NCBI RefSeq assembly: GCF_030247185.1
Contig: NC_080571.1
Location: 254,421,771-254,485,770, forward strand
Direction of reading: 5' to 3'
DNA: 64,000 bases
DNA from: Malaya genurostris
Lineage: Eukaryota; Arthropoda; Insecta; Diptera; Culicidae
A model generated the notes under the pieces. The model was given only the letters and a program-made list of their open reading frames with translations, searched no databases and had not been told where the DNA came from. Shown here piece by piece: positions 23,420 through 36,040 of the stretch (position 1 is its first letter; the number at the start of each line of letters is the position of its first letter). The translations under genes were made by a program, and so were the position numbers.

Positions 23420-25675
23420 CTGTTTCATCTCTTCGAATTGCTGTCTGTGTATTTTTCCTACTACTACTACTACCACTCGCACCGCAGCAGACGCGAGAAA
23501 CCGAATGAGAAGATAATTTAAATTAATTACGGTACGTTGGTGGGTGGATTTTACTGCACTTGGTTCTTTGACTCTGATTTCAGCTCGGGAGGAAAATCAA
23601 GCAGTTGTGGTGTTGTTGAATGCTGTTGAGTGGGCATGAAATTAAAGCACCCAGTAAAGGGCGTCGTAATCTGAGAGCACCGAACATAATAATCCATCTT
23701 AGGAACAATACGGTAATTTGTTTATTGTTTTGTTATTCCGCTGGCACGAGAGGGTGGGGGGCTGCTGATGAATTGCTGGTTACCTGTGCCCTTTTACGCA
23801 GCTGGGGAATGGAATATAATAATATTTAAGTAAGCAACTCGTATAATGCTAACAAAGCCGAATGGAATGTAGGTTGAAATTATTTTTATGATTTTAGGTT
23901 TGGTAAGATCACTCTAGCTCTTCAAAGTGCACTGAATATAATTGACGTTGGCTCTTCCCTTATTAGCTATGATTGTGGTTTGAATATTCACATAAAATAA
24001 TATTTGCATTTTCTGTGAATGCCGTAACATAACATCGGTTTAAGTCTTTAAAATATTTAAGTCTATAAAATATTTTACATATCTCCGATAAGAGCTTTGA
24101 GTTATGAATTACTGGATTTGAAGGATTTCTTTTAATTTTATGTTTTACTTTCATAGGTAACAGAAGATTGCATATCTCGTTTTCAAATAGCAAATCATAG
24201 TCGTTAATTTCAAAATAAAAAAATAATGGGTAATGTGAGAAGATTGGACAATTAGGACTATTTTTGGGAAACATTTCTCCAATAGACTTTTAGATAAAAT
24301 TTAAAAAAATAGTCAATTTCTGCTTTTAGATTGGAATTGGATCTTAGCAATGGAACTAGTCTTTCAATTGATCAACTTTAGATGTGTGGAGAAAACTCAG
24401 ATCTTGATGCGATCGATTGAACTAGGCGATTTTTATTTATTTATTTATTTTATGAAGCAAATGCAGACTACACATAAACAATTAACAATGTTTATTTACA
24501 GTACGCGTTATTTCAATTTTTTGAGATAGTAAGGTCAAGATTTTTACAAATTGTGATGCATTATTCAATTGACTGGACTATTTTTGGTATAATTTGTTCT
24601 ATTGTGTCTTTCTAAAAATTATTTTCGGGTTCGTAATTGCCGGACAGGTACATAAAAGCTTTACAGCGAAAGTAGTGAATTTTTTTTTGAAAAATCGACT
24701 TTCTGGGAATGAAAAATTTTAATATTTCTAAAATCGCAAAAAAAATTGTTGATGCAAAAAGTCTTAGAATTGCATGAAACATCGAGATTTAGTGCAATCT
24801 CAAAATTTTTTTTTTTAAATGATTTAATGGGACTGAGATTTCCGAAATCGAAAATTTGTTTCAATGCCAAATGTTTTAGAATTGCATGAAAAGTGGATAT
24901 TTGGTTTAATCTCGAAAAAATGACATGCAATTTTAAAACAAAATCTAATAGTCTAAGTCTCAGAGTCGAAATTTCGAAATGTTATTTTCGAAATAATACA
25001 AAATGCTGATGTTTCATGTAATGCTAAGATAATCGGCATCAAAAATAATTTTTGAGTTCGATTTGGTCGAAAGCTTTGTTAAAGTATATATATAAAGTAT
25101 ATATATAGTATATAGAGTTTCTACGTGATTGCCGGAATCCATTGCAATTAGTGTGAAAATTATAAATAATAGAAGATTTGTTGTGGTTGAGTGAACTTTA
25201 AAATCCATACTATTTGTTTGTTATTATATTTTGCAGTTGTTCAAATAATTTACGGATGCTTGAGGTGATGGCTCTTCCACGGTAGTTTCGATTATCAGGA
25301 TTGAGCCTTATTTCGAAATTGGTATAAGAAACGATGACTTCTTAGTTTCAGAGAAAAAATTTTTCCATTGCTAAATTGGAAAGCTGTTTTGGTGGTTGTA
25401 AGAGTTGTTCTGCAAAATTTTTGAGGAATACAATTGGTACCCCGTCAGTTGCATGTTTTTTTTTGAGGCGTCTACACGATACTGATATTTTTATTCTTGG
25501 ATGATTGTCTATCTTTTGATACATGAACGGTATATAGAAAATGACCGGATTACCAAAATTCAATTAATTAGTCGATCATTCCAAGTAACAATCCGCCACT
25601 AGTTCGGATATCACTAAGTCCAAACTATGTTGCAACAAAATCACTTGGTACAACAAGTTTACATTAAGTAAAATG
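23420..25675. other. Unassigned DNA
   Basis: No gene recognised. The stretch is AT-rich, with a CTA-type triplet run near 23460 and short TATATA-rich DNA near 25090. Confidence 0.45.
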
Positions 25676-25679
25676 GCCG

Positions 25680-26270
25680 TCGAATAACGTGGAAAAGCGC
25701 CAACGTGTTTTGTACGAACGGCAGGAAAATTCGAATTTAGCGGTATTCGATCGTGCCAATAAATTAAAACTACCGAAAAGTACCGTGTTCTGTGTTTGCA
25801 AAACATTTCAACAGCGCTTGGCTGTGAATCGGAAGATTGAAAGTGGAACAAAACTAAAAGAGTTGAGAAATAACACTGTAGTCGAGCTTTACCAGATAGA
25901 GTAGGTGTCCAAATTTCCGAAGAAGTATTTGTAAAAATTTCGTTTCTACCAATACCATCGAGAAGAATGTGTACGAGAAAGAATATGTGCGAAAACGATT
26001 GATACCATTTATTAGAAGTCATGACTCTTCAGCTCTGTTTTGGAAGAAATTGGCCTTTTTGCCACTATGCGAAATCCGTCCTGGAAAAGTATTAGATGGA
26101 AGAGATCAAATACGAGCCAAATCAACCAATGCACCAAACTGCCAAATAGAGACGTACTGGACGTAGTTAAGCGAAAATTCTTTGAAACTAAGAAGAAAGC
26201 AAATGGGACCGATGATTGCAAGAAGTTGTTACCAAAAGGCGGATATTCTACTGAAAACTCTGATAACTGA
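25680..26270 (+). pseudogene. Decayed DD37E-type ITm transposase
   Basis: Fragments in several frames: an N-terminal helix-turn-helix-like stretch containing KLKLPKSTVFCVCKTFQQRL (about 25765-25825), and a later LIPFIRSHDSSALFW (~26000) that corresponds to the segment before the second catalytic Asp of mosquito DD37E transposases, followed by NAPNCQIETYW, the degraded region of the catalytic Glu. The second Asp is lost and the middle of the gene is missing. No terminal repeats were identified. Confidence 0.6.
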
Positions 26271-26389
26271 TAATTTTTCTGATAGAAGGATTAACACCCT
26301 AATCAACTGTTTCTAATGTGGATGTAACTCTATTATTCGGAAATATAACCGGTTTTGTTATTATTTTGGTGTCCGAAATTAAACGTGGA
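26271..26389. other. Spacer
   Basis: Nothing recognised. Confidence 0.4.
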
Positions 26390-26690
26390 AATTAAATTTG
26401 GAACTTGGACTACAGAACGACTTCAAATATTTTTTTTTATGTTATCTGTTCATCAAACCTATTCCGAAAATACTGTACAGTAATGGTTTCCAAATAATAT
26501 AGATTAACCGGAACTTGCCACATTGGATTTTCAAATTACCTCAAACATCATTTTTCACCAAATACTAGTCAAACATATTTCAAAAGTACCCGTGTTGTAA
26601 TGGTTTCAAGGAATACTAATATACTGGAAGTAGCCATCTTCGATATTAAAACGACCTCAACAACGGGTTTTACAATATTCATTACACTTT
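26390..26690. repeat. Tandem ~116 bp units (array B)
   Basis: Two to three units of the same family as 4380-5065. The CCGGAACTTGCCA and CTGGAAGTAGCCATCTT landmarks are 116 bp apart (26508 and 26624) with the same internal order of blocks. The units are diverged. Confidence 0.65.
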
Positions 26691-27810
26691 TTTACGAATT
26701 TATTCGATCTACGAACTCCCGCTTTAGTTCGTAAATGAGGTTTGGGTGTATAATAGTTGTACACAGTGCACTTTGATCAATCGTGTTGCTGTTGTGATCT
26801 TCGAATTTGTGTTCTCAAATGGAGGATATCAATTCTAAAATACAGTTATCTTTTAGGTTCGGTGATACATTGTTCATAGGTTCAGAACCCATCCTTCGAT
26901 CAGATCCCATTTATAAAGTTTCCCAAGAAACTGAAGCATTCTTATGCAGAATTTAGTACTTTTTCGGTCGCTCTTGAAAATATAATTGATTAGCTTAGGA
27001 TCAAGCTTTACTTTTCGAATTTACCATATCCTTAAACAGCAACATTGTACCGATGATGCGTACCTGAAATGAAAAGAGATAAACAACCGAGTTAGTAAGA
27101 TCATTCACCCTATAGAAGTGTGCAAAGCTTGTATATGTGAATAATGACAGAATAGTTTTTGAAAATCCTAGATCTCTGTTATCATGAAAAGGTTACTTGA
27201 GCATAGGAGCGTAAAAAAAAACAAAACAAGAAGATTGCATTTTATATGTTTCGCCTTCTGCTTATCAGTGCATTACCAGATTATGTTGGACAGAACATGT
27301 CAGCTCGCGGATTTATATAGTCCCCTAACCAGCCGTAAGGTATTTGCTAATTGCGAGATCCTTTCTGACGTGCAGAAATATCGTGCATCAGCAGATTACT
27401 TTAGACTGCATTTGTGCAACCTCGACACATTCGACTGCCATAGAAATAACGAAGTGATAATTTATGCTTTACCGTTTGTTCACAGAATTAGTTTCGTACT
27501 TTAAAATTTTACTCGGAATTTAACAATGTCATTTGATATTCTCTAAAATGACTGAATGCATTTTAACAAAATTAGATTCCAATGATAGCTTCCATGGCGC
27601 CATTAAAATTTTAACTTCAGTTCTAGAATTAACGGGTGATGTATGTTAAAATTCTAATTTCAAGGGTGTATTTTTGTAAGTAATGATGTAAATAGGAATG
27701 ATTATCTTAATACATCTAGTTTGCCGAATTTTTTGGTTGATGATCCTGTAATTTCACTTTCTCTATAACGTTGTTTGATATCCGGTGCTGGAAGCTCCGA
27801 AATATGGATC
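26691..27810. other. Unassigned DNA
   Basis: A 106-codon ATG frame at 27184-27504 (plus) has a basic N-terminus, a short hydrophobic patch and several Cys, but no family signature. It may be chance. Nothing else was recognised. Confidence 0.3.
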
Positions 27811-28525
27811 AGGGTCATTTCGCCGAAAGCCGTTTCGCCGAAAGTCATTTCGCCGAATGGGTCATTTCGCCGAATCCTGAAATCGTCTTGAAATCGTAAT
27901 TAGAATTGATTTAAATTAAAGACAAACGAAAGATGATAGCGTTAACGCCTGTTTTGTTAACTTACCATTTTACTTCTTGAATAATGATTGATTGTTGTAC
28001 TCTTGAATAAAGATTGATTCATGAATCTCAGAAAGTAGTTCCCAAGAAAACTTGTTGACTATTAGCTAGTAAGCATCAAAGCAATTGCATAGGTGTATCT
28101 ACCAGGCAAATGTAGGTGGTATTTTCCGTTTATTAGGTGAACATGAAAAAATACTAATGCGGCTACGCCACATCGTTTTAGTTCATGTACTGTCCGACCT
28201 CGCTACCGCTCGTTCGGACCTAACTAAAGCAAAGAAACCTAGCTTTGAGTAGACCGGGCAAACGAGGCGGTTACAGTTTTGTATGCAAGAGGCCGCCGCT
28301 TCCGACGGCGGGTCGGCGGCCGACTCAGCTGGCCTCGGTTATGTGGCTGCGCCACATCAGTTATACAGGAGACATAAAATGCAGGAGATATGACCCTTAC
28401 GGCGAAATTAACCTTTCGGAAAAATGACCCTTTCGGCGAGATGACCCTTTCGGCGAAATGACCTATTCGGCGAAACTACTTTCGGCGAAATGGCATTCGG
28501 CGAAACGACTTTCGGCGAAATGGCA
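27811..28525. mobile_element. TTCGCCGAA element A (~715 bp)
   Basis: The left end is four spaced copies of (C)RTTTCGCCGAA (27817-27875) and the right end is about seven copies of the reverse complement TTCGGCGAAAYG (28391-28522). The ends therefore form inverted arrays of a short near-palindromic unit. The interior shares long blocks with element B at 33196-33780 and includes GCGGCTACGCCACATC and, inverted, GATGTGGCTGCGCCACATC-like arms. There is no transposase. It is a non-autonomous DNA transposon or foldback-like element; superfamily unknown. Confidence 0.7.
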
Positions 28526-29621
28526 GGACGAGCAAAATGTCATAATGAAGCTTTTCTTGTACTTTCATGAAGACATTTCTGAAATTACTCCGACAGAGCT
28601 TGGATGATCTAGTTTCTGTACTACACTAGAAGAGTTAAGCTTAGCGACCAACATCGAGTCATTTGAGTCGTTTATTTAGTTTTCGTTAACTTATGCTATA
28701 TAATTACAAAATATTTTTCGATTGGGCTGCATTATGATCAGTAGTAAATCCGGACTGTTCAGGAAGTTTGTCGAAAACGTGGCAAAGACTTCATTGAAGT
28801 TGAAGTGCGTTTTTATGAAAGCATTTAGCTAGGCACTCTCGTTAATATACTTTTGTTGATAATAGAAGCCTTAATTTTTAAGCCGCTACAGCGAATTCTC
28901 TGCCAAACTAACAGTTTGCAGGCAAATTTACTGGCGAACGAACTAAAATTGATTGGAAACATAACTCTTCGCTCTGAATAAATTCAATTGACAAAATTTA
29001 AAGTAAAACTTAATTCAAACCAATTGAAACCGAATGTGGCGCACACTGACGATCACTCTACTGCAGTAAACTTCACACTCTAACACACAACCTTCGCTGA
29101 TGTACCGAACGGGCAGCATTCAGTTCTTCATTCGTTTCTCTTTCAGTCGAAGCTTAGTTCAACCACCGTCAGTTGATCTCTTCAAAATAACAAAACATCT
29201 CTTTCAATTGTTTGAGAGGTTCATGCAAACATTCGAATTGGTTCAAGATAATACCAGTCATGATAGGGGAAATATTAACAACAGAGTTAACATGAATCGA
29301 TTGTTTCCTCTTTCTTTTTCATTTTTAATACTCTCATTACATTTTAAACAGTCGAAAATTATCTATTCAAACTTGCTGGTGATATTCAAAAACACAAATG
29401 AGAACCACTACCCTCAATTCATAATCCTGGCCGGAGAGAATTTGGTTATCGAGTTGATGTTCATACCTATTCATTCGAACTTGCTCACCACCACCAGCGA
29501 AGCAGGTAGACTACTTGGTACTTGATACTGAGCATGCACAGCTTCAAATGGCTTGGTACGATTATTCAGTTGACGATAAATTCTAGGAGCTTCATTTAAG
29601 TATGAGAGAGATGTTCATTTT
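28526..29621. other. Unassigned DNA with a 141-codon ATG frame
   Basis: An ATG-initiated frame at 29100-29525 (plus) is the longest non-transposon frame that is not low complexity in this part. It has two hydrophobic stretches (around residues 68-82 and 106-122) and no known motif. There is no codon or conservation evidence, so it is left as a possible ORF only. Confidence 0.25.
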
Positions 29622-29797
29622 AGCAACCTGGGGTCGCTCTAGATCGGACTCCAATCGCGTAGTTTCACTCTGAAATTTTTCTCGGGTCGCACCACGACAG
29701 CCATTTTTTATGAGTTATTGTTTAGGGCGCGTACCACGTGTTCGTTTTATTCGGAGTCAGAGTCGCCCGCATGTAGGTTCAAAATCGAAAACGGTAT
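29622..29797. mobile_element. Partial copy of the ATACCGTTTTCG MITE
   Basis: Reverse-complement match to 62801-62998, including ACTCCAATCGCGTAGTTTC, ACCACGTGTTCGTTTTA and the terminal CGAAAACGGTAT at 29786-29797. The other end is missing. Confidence 0.75.
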
Positions 29798-29929
29798 AAG
29801 TATGGTTATTCAATTGACGATGCATCCAGTGGATCTCATTTGATTATGACCACAAAAGTTAATTGAATGATTTGGAATACACTGACATTGAAAGGCCAGA
29901 AATTTTATTTTCATCAAAATAATTTCATT

Positions 29930-30210
29930 CGAAAATGAAATTTCACCGCACTGATCATTACACATCGACCGACTTGCTGCGATTTCTACCTTTCCTTCGG
30001 TCTCACGAAGGTGAAACTATGTTTTGGCTGGATCTTGCATCGTGCCATTATGCGGAACCGGTGATTTTGGACGATCAAGAAAAGCTTGTTCCGGGAAAGA
30101 TCTTCAAAAACGATAAGGATTTGAAGTAAAAATTAATGAAAGTATGTAACAAAGAAGGCGCAAGCGTTGAGCCGGATTTGATGGGTAGCGCGCATTTAAT
30201 CTAAAAGAGG
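29930..30210 (+). pseudogene. DD37E-type ITm transposase fragment
   Basis: The frame reads LLRFLPFLRSHEGETMFWLDLASCHYAEP (split here by family landmarks: LPFLRSHEGE, then FWLDLASCHYAEP). This is the stretch around the second catalytic Asp of mosquito DD37E transposases, with the usual Pro before the Asp changed to Leu. The part carrying the final Glu is deleted, and a short C-terminal-like segment follows in another frame. It is only a remnant. Confidence 0.65.
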
Positions 30211-31959
30211 GAGTTGAGTAATTCAACTGTCTTCATACTAGAACAATTTTATTTTTGGTACTTACATGAATATAAATGTTCATATAAATAAGAAAGTTTG
30301 AATCAAATGACATTACAGTGCAATCATTGCCATTCATCAAATAAATTCATTTGTTTGTGACGTCCGCAGTAATTGGCATAAGCACCGGCCAATAAAATCT
30401 CTCCGCGTAAGGTCTGATAGTTTTATATCTTCATTACCAGCAAAGCCTGCCGACTTGAGTCCGGTAACAAATCACACCTCCGCGGCAGTTCAAAATAAAA
30501 CATACTAATAAATGAACGGACGGAGAGAAGAAAAAAAAACGATCATCCCAGCTTAATTCGACAGCTTTCGTGCTGCTCTTTTCCAATGTATAGTCTTCTT
30601 CAGGCTCAATGTCATCACCGTTCATTTATCAAACCATGATGAAGACATTTACGTTTGACCTCCCCGAGGACGGTGTCTCTCAAACTGCACTAGTCCCAGG
30701 TGTCAGCTTTAGTGATTTAAACGACGTTGGTTGGCGGTCAAAGGCTAGCAGGAGCGGAATGAAAAAAGGAAACAAGTTTGTTTAAAGCCCTTGAGCAAGC
30801 AGCTTCGTTGTTGATGGGTGAAAATCAACCGGCGAGAGAAAGAAAGTAATTTAACAATAAGTGAGGGTAATGTGATACAGTGCGGAGATGATTTGATGGG
30901 ATGTTCGCCGGTACGATATAGTGTTTAATGTTTATAGCAGGTGCTGTGTCTGAGGAATTGCATCTATATCAACATTAATATAAGGCGGTACTAGACCACT
31001 GCAATTGAAGTTAACATCGGCCCATAAGGAACACTAGCATAGAAAAATTGTTTAATTTTCAACTGCTACGCACAAATGAGTTTATGTCGGAACATGATCA
31101 TGTTCATTTGGCACCAAACGATTACATTGTAATCATAACCCCTACATGATCAAGCGTTAAAATAAGGAATAGGTTTATGTTTTATCAAAGGAAGAATTTG
31201 AACTCGTATAAATATTGGGAGGCACATCAGCCACGACATTGAAGTTATTTTCTAAAAGGAATCGAAATATTTCAAGTTAAATGTATTACTACTGTTTTTA
31301 GCTATCGCAATCATGCTATTTAACTCCAGTTTCGGTGGTATCATTACCATTCATAAAATAGATTTATTACTTTGCACAAGGATTTTCGTTCCATCCAATT
31401 AATTGCTTAGATAAAACTAATCTAGCTTAAATTGTTCCGATCTGATGAGTGGAAAAGCAAAGATAATCTTGAGTTCGACTACCATAGCAAAGTATGACGG
31501 CGTAGAAAGTTCAAGTCAAGGCTTGATGGTGCGTGGCACATGATTTAAAACCGAGGAAAGGGTCATGTATGTTTTATTGCGTTGTTCCGGAACTGAACCT
31601 TTGGAATAACATCCATTAGCAATAATTTGACCAGTTGGTAGATGATTTTGGTGTTGGTATCGCTTTGAAAACTTGTATACATTTTATGAGGAAAGCAGCT
31701 TTATTACGCTCCGATAAACAATAAATTTTGGAACTCGTTTCTGAATTGAGTTTTCTCAATTTGATTGAATGTTAGTTTTTTTTAAGAAATCACAAGCAAT
31801 CAATATTGCTTTATTTTGTTAGTTAAAACGTAAAGTCACATTGTTTTCAGCGTTGTGTTTCACACGCAGAGTAGTTTAATTCGCAAAACTATTTTCTCCG
31901 AAGAGAAAGAGCTACGAGTTCGAGCTCCGTCTCTGTGTGTGTTACCATTGAAAATGCGG
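30211..31959. other. Unassigned DNA
   Basis: No gene or repeat recognised. A slightly GC-richer stretch lies at 30430-30860. Confidence 0.4.
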
Positions 31960-32810
31960 AATGTATATTAAGTCATAGCCGGTGTTGAAAAGTTGTTCGC
32001 ACCGCACATGAATAGCTCCTGGAAATATTCCCAATCCAATTTTTGACTTCATCATAATTGTAGAAGTGCTGGTCACTTAGGGTATACTGCATTGACCGGA
32101 ACAAATAGCAAACGGAAGGAACAACGTCTGGGCTATATAACGGGTCGAGTAGGACTTCTAATATGTGTGTTTCTAAGTATGTTTTCACCATCTGAGCAAC
32201 ATGTGTTTATCGGTGTATTGTGGCCGCTTTACTTCCAATACTTTTAATACTTGTGGCCGCTTTTCTTCCAAAACTCAAACGCATCTATTGTTATCGGAAG
32301 ACCTCCACTGTGATCCTTCCGTTCGGTTGCAGTAGCACCACACTCAGCAGGTTCCACCATATACAGAGAATAACCTAAACGGTTGTGGATGATGATGCAT
32401 GGCCAGGACATCCATACGTTGCCTGATGGTTTGGATTATCGTTATGGACCCTCTTTTGATTGTCAGTAACAATTCGATGGATTATTGTTTTACTTTTGTA
32501 CCGTTGTACAAGTTGTATGCACGTGATGAAACGGAGTTCGACGTCCCTTGGCTTCAATTCATAGGGCACCTGATTGCCTACCTTTTGGATCATTCCCATT
32601 ACTTTCGAATGTTGGCAAATAGTTAACTGAGTAATTCCGAGTGAATTTACAAGTTCTTCTTCCATTTGCGATGGGTCATGATCGGAGGAGTTGTCCTCAA
32701 ATTCTTCATCTTCAAACTTAGTTGACGCTCCAGCTCGTTCTTTGTTTTCCAAATTCAAATTGCCACTTTTAAACCGTGCAAACCATTTCCAATATATTCA
32801 CTTCCATTGA
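31960..32810 (-). pseudogene. Decayed mariner transposase, internally deleted
   Basis: Read on the minus strand, the upstream part carries KFEDEEFEDNSSDHDPSQ, a helix-turn-helix-like SLGITQLTICQHSKVMGMI, then VPYELKPRDVELRF and HRIVTDNQKRVHNDNP, which match the N-terminal half and first catalytic Asp region of cecropia/mellifera-type mariners. After a deletion, the C-terminal VVKTYL-like segment follows with YSPDVVPSVCYLFRSMQ, corresponding to the last catalytic motif (YSPDxxPSDYxLFRSM), where the catalytic Asp is lost. The middle Asp is absent. Terminal repeats were not located. Confidence 0.75.
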
Positions 32811-32852
32811 AATACGATGACGTTTTTCGCCACCACCAAATATAAAAAAAAA

Positions 32853-34490
32853 CTGTTTTAATTCACCTAGTGGTGTAATAATGCCTTTCTTATATTACTA
32901 TTAGTATAAAAAAACTGTTCATTGAATAGAAACAGGAAAGTTTACTCGAACGTAATCTAGCAAAACCAACAAATGCTGTTTATTCTGTAGTTACAGAACC
33001 ACAACAAATTCAGGAATTTCGTATGAAACTGTAAGATTTATCCTTTGAATCTATAAGTTGGTGAATATAGATTTGACCATCTTGAAGTAAAGTAAGTGAG
33101 ATCTTTTCTCCAGTTTATCCGAAGTTCGTATACGGAATAGTCAAAGTTGGCTTGTATGGCAGTAACAGATATAGCCTACACATTGGAACGGGGTAGGGCA
33201 ATTTTGCCAAAAGCCATTCGGCAAAAGTCGCTTCGCCGAAAGCCATTTCGTCGAAAAAGTCATTTCGCCGAATCCTAAAAAATATCTAAAATAAAAACAA
33301 TATAAAAGATGATAGCGTTAATGCCCGTTTTGTTGATCTACAATTGTACTTCTTGAATAAAGATTGATTCATGAACTTGTTGATTTTTTTAGTTACTAAG
33401 CATCAAAGCATTTGAATAGGTGTATTAACAAGGCAAATGTTTGTGATATTTTCCGCTTACTGAAGTACAATGAAAAGAATCTAATGCGACATCGTTTTGG
33501 TTCGTGTGCCTCCCTACCGCTCATTCGTACCTAATCGGGCAGGAGACCGGGCAAACGAGGCAGTTACAGGTTTGTATGCGAGAGGCCGTCGCTTCCGACA
33601 GCTGGCGTCGCCTCGGCGGTTTGTGCCACCGAGAAATCTTGGATTCGGATGTGAATGAGCCAAATCAATTATCCAGGAGGCAATAACACAAAAAATAATG
33701 ATATGATGTATTCGAAACTACCCTTTCGGCGAAACGACTTTCGGCGGAATGGCATTCAGCGAATCGACTTTCGGCGAAATAAACTTCTCTCCATTGAAAC
33801 AGTTAAAAAGTAAAGTTATTAAAAATATTTTTTCCCTCTTTAGATTCGTCGCTTTAGACGGTGATACAAAATTTTTAACGTTTCACCCTGCAGTTCCGGA
33901 ACCGGGAGTCAGATCCAGATGAAATTTAGGAATTTTATATAGACCTTAAGACATTCTACATGAGAGTGTTGAAACATTATTTTCGATGCTTCCGAGATCG
34001 GATATCGGGGATCAGGATAACCGAAATTAATCTGATAGGCCGTCTACTAACAATGACTAACGATTGGAATAGTATCGAGCCCAGTTTCTTGCTAAGTACT
34101 TGAAGTGACGATATACATTTTTTAAACTCTCTTTACCCTGTAGTTCCGGTACCGACAGTCGTATCCGAATGAAATTCTAACGTTATATATGGAACCATAA
34201 GACCTAAATTTATGAAAATCGGTCAGTAAAAAATCAGAAATTAAATTTTTCACACCAGTCACCCTGCAATTCTGGAACCGGAATTCGGATGAATTTGAAA
34301 TTCTGAAATTTTCTATGGTACCTTAAGATCTTTAATTTGAATCCAAAGCTAAAAAAATCAGTTTATCTATCTCTGAGAAAAGTGAGTGAACAAAAATGTT
34401 ACATACACACATAAATTTGGCAACCTCAACAAACAGATTCAAATGGTATACTACACTTGGCCCTCCGGGCCTCGGTGCAAAGATCAATTC
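32853..34490 (-). repeat. Dispersed family F, minus-strand copy
   Basis: It begins with the reverse complement of the family's 3' end (TTCACCTAGTGGTGTAATAA, then TGCCTTTCTT), runs through several modules of the form GTTCCGG...GAAAATCGGT...TCTCTGAGAAAAGTGAGTG, and ends near GGCCCTCCGGGCCTCGG, the reverse complement of the 5' landmark. It is interrupted by the TTCGCCGAA element B. Confidence 0.7.
33196..33780. mobile_element. TTCGCCGAA element B (~585 bp)
   Basis: Shorter, more diverged sister of 27811-28525: inverted end arrays of TTCGCCGAA / TTCGGCGAA and a shared interior including GATGATAGCGTTAA, TTGAATAAAGATTGATTCA and GACCGGGCAAACGAGGC. It is inserted within a family F copy, so it is younger than that copy. 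Confidence 0.7.
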
Positions 34491-34539
34491 ATTGACATCC
34501 TGTTATTCTTTCGGTTACATTTATCGTAAAATAGCTAAG

Positions 34540-36040
34540 ATTTTTCTCAACCGCAGTACCGTGTTTTACCAAAATCACACACCAGTAGCAGAGATTCGTA
34601 GCCGCACCGTGATTCTGGTTTATTCAACGCGATTGAAAACCCAGGCTTCGGTGTTGGTTTTCGTTTTCTAACAAAGCACACTGTGTGCATCGTTCGAAAA
34701 GGCGTATTGTGTTTTCTTGTCCCATACCAGCACGCACCGGTGCGTACCGGTTTTGTATCATCATTTTATATGGCGGTTTGAAAGCTTCGATACTCATCGC
34801 CCTGTAATTGCGGAACAGGAAGACGCATCCAGAAGAAATTTTACAGTAGCTTTGGCGATAATGTGCTTTAATTTGAATCAAGATTTGTGAAAATCGGTTT
34901 AAGTATCGCTGAGAAATCAAATCGAGTTCTGCTTTCGAAGTTTTTCTTCACTATTTTCGCTTTTTTCAAAACAGGAAACAAAAAACCAGTAATGCCGGTT
35001 TAAGTTTGTATATTTTTATTCTTACAAGTTTTATAAATTAGGAGAATTTGTCAGTCAGTTTGACGGGATTTGTACCTATTTTTGACCACCGTTAATAAAA
35101 AATACTCATGAAATTGAAAAATTTTCACCTATCGCGCTTTAGTTCCGGACTCGGCACTTTCTAGAAATATTTAAAGAACAAGAAGACCTTTCATTTGAAT
35201 CATAGTTTGTGAAAATAGATTAAGCCGAAAAATTGAGTGCACCTATTTTCCTATTTATGTTTTCTATTTATTTTTTAAGTTAAGCGACATTATGCGAGAT
35301 AACGATCTTCTGTTGGAAAAGAAATGTCAACTTCAGATACAGATCAATCCCAAAAGTTGGTAATAAGTCATTAGATATCACAGATACCTATTTGGCTGTT
35401 ACTTTGCACACGTTTTCTGTATAGCGAACCATTTGTTTTGCACGGGTAGAAAGAGTTATAAGCTTTGGTTTTGCGTACTTTGAAAAAAAAAAAAAGAAAA
35501 CGATCGAGCTACTCTATTCCCAATATTTTCGGAGTATTTTTTTAAATCATTGTAGTCTATGAGAAGTCGTAGTGCGCTTAAAATAAAACTTTTGGTCACC
35601 TTCCGGGATCGAAACCCGAATACCGGTGAAACTAAAATAAGTTTATTTAATTGACTATCAAAATCTGCAGACCCGATAAAAACGATAAATTTTTGTGAAA
35701 TTGAATTTTTTACACTAATCGGGAAGATTTTATGGGATCTTAAGACCTTTCATTTGAATCTTAGATGTAGCAAATCGGTTAAGCTATCTACGAGAAAAAT
35801 GAATGACATTATTCTCATTTCGTTACACATATCATTCTGTAGTTCCGGAGCCAGCAGTCTGATCCAAATGAAATCCAGGAATCTTGTATGGGAGCATAGA
35901 ACCTTGCATATGAATCTCAGTCTGTAGATATTGGTTAAGCCATCTCCGTGAAAATTGAGTGAAATTATATGTTACAAACACATTTGCTGATCTCGACGAA
36001 CTGATTCGAATTGTTTCTGGATGTAAGAAATTATATTCTT
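34540..36040 (-). repeat. Dispersed family F, second minus-strand copy
   Basis: The reverse complement shows the family's GCACCGGTGCG block (also at about 61418), several GATTTTCAC / CCGGAACT modules, and near 36000 the reverse complement of the CTCAGCTCGACGA-type landmark. It is tandem to the preceding copy. Open frames inside (34624-34920, 35832-36176) are not genes. Confidence 0.6.

Noticed and set aside
35585..35635. B-box-like GGTTTCGATCCC on the minus strand
   Set aside because: No A box at the expected distance and no cloverleaf by eye.
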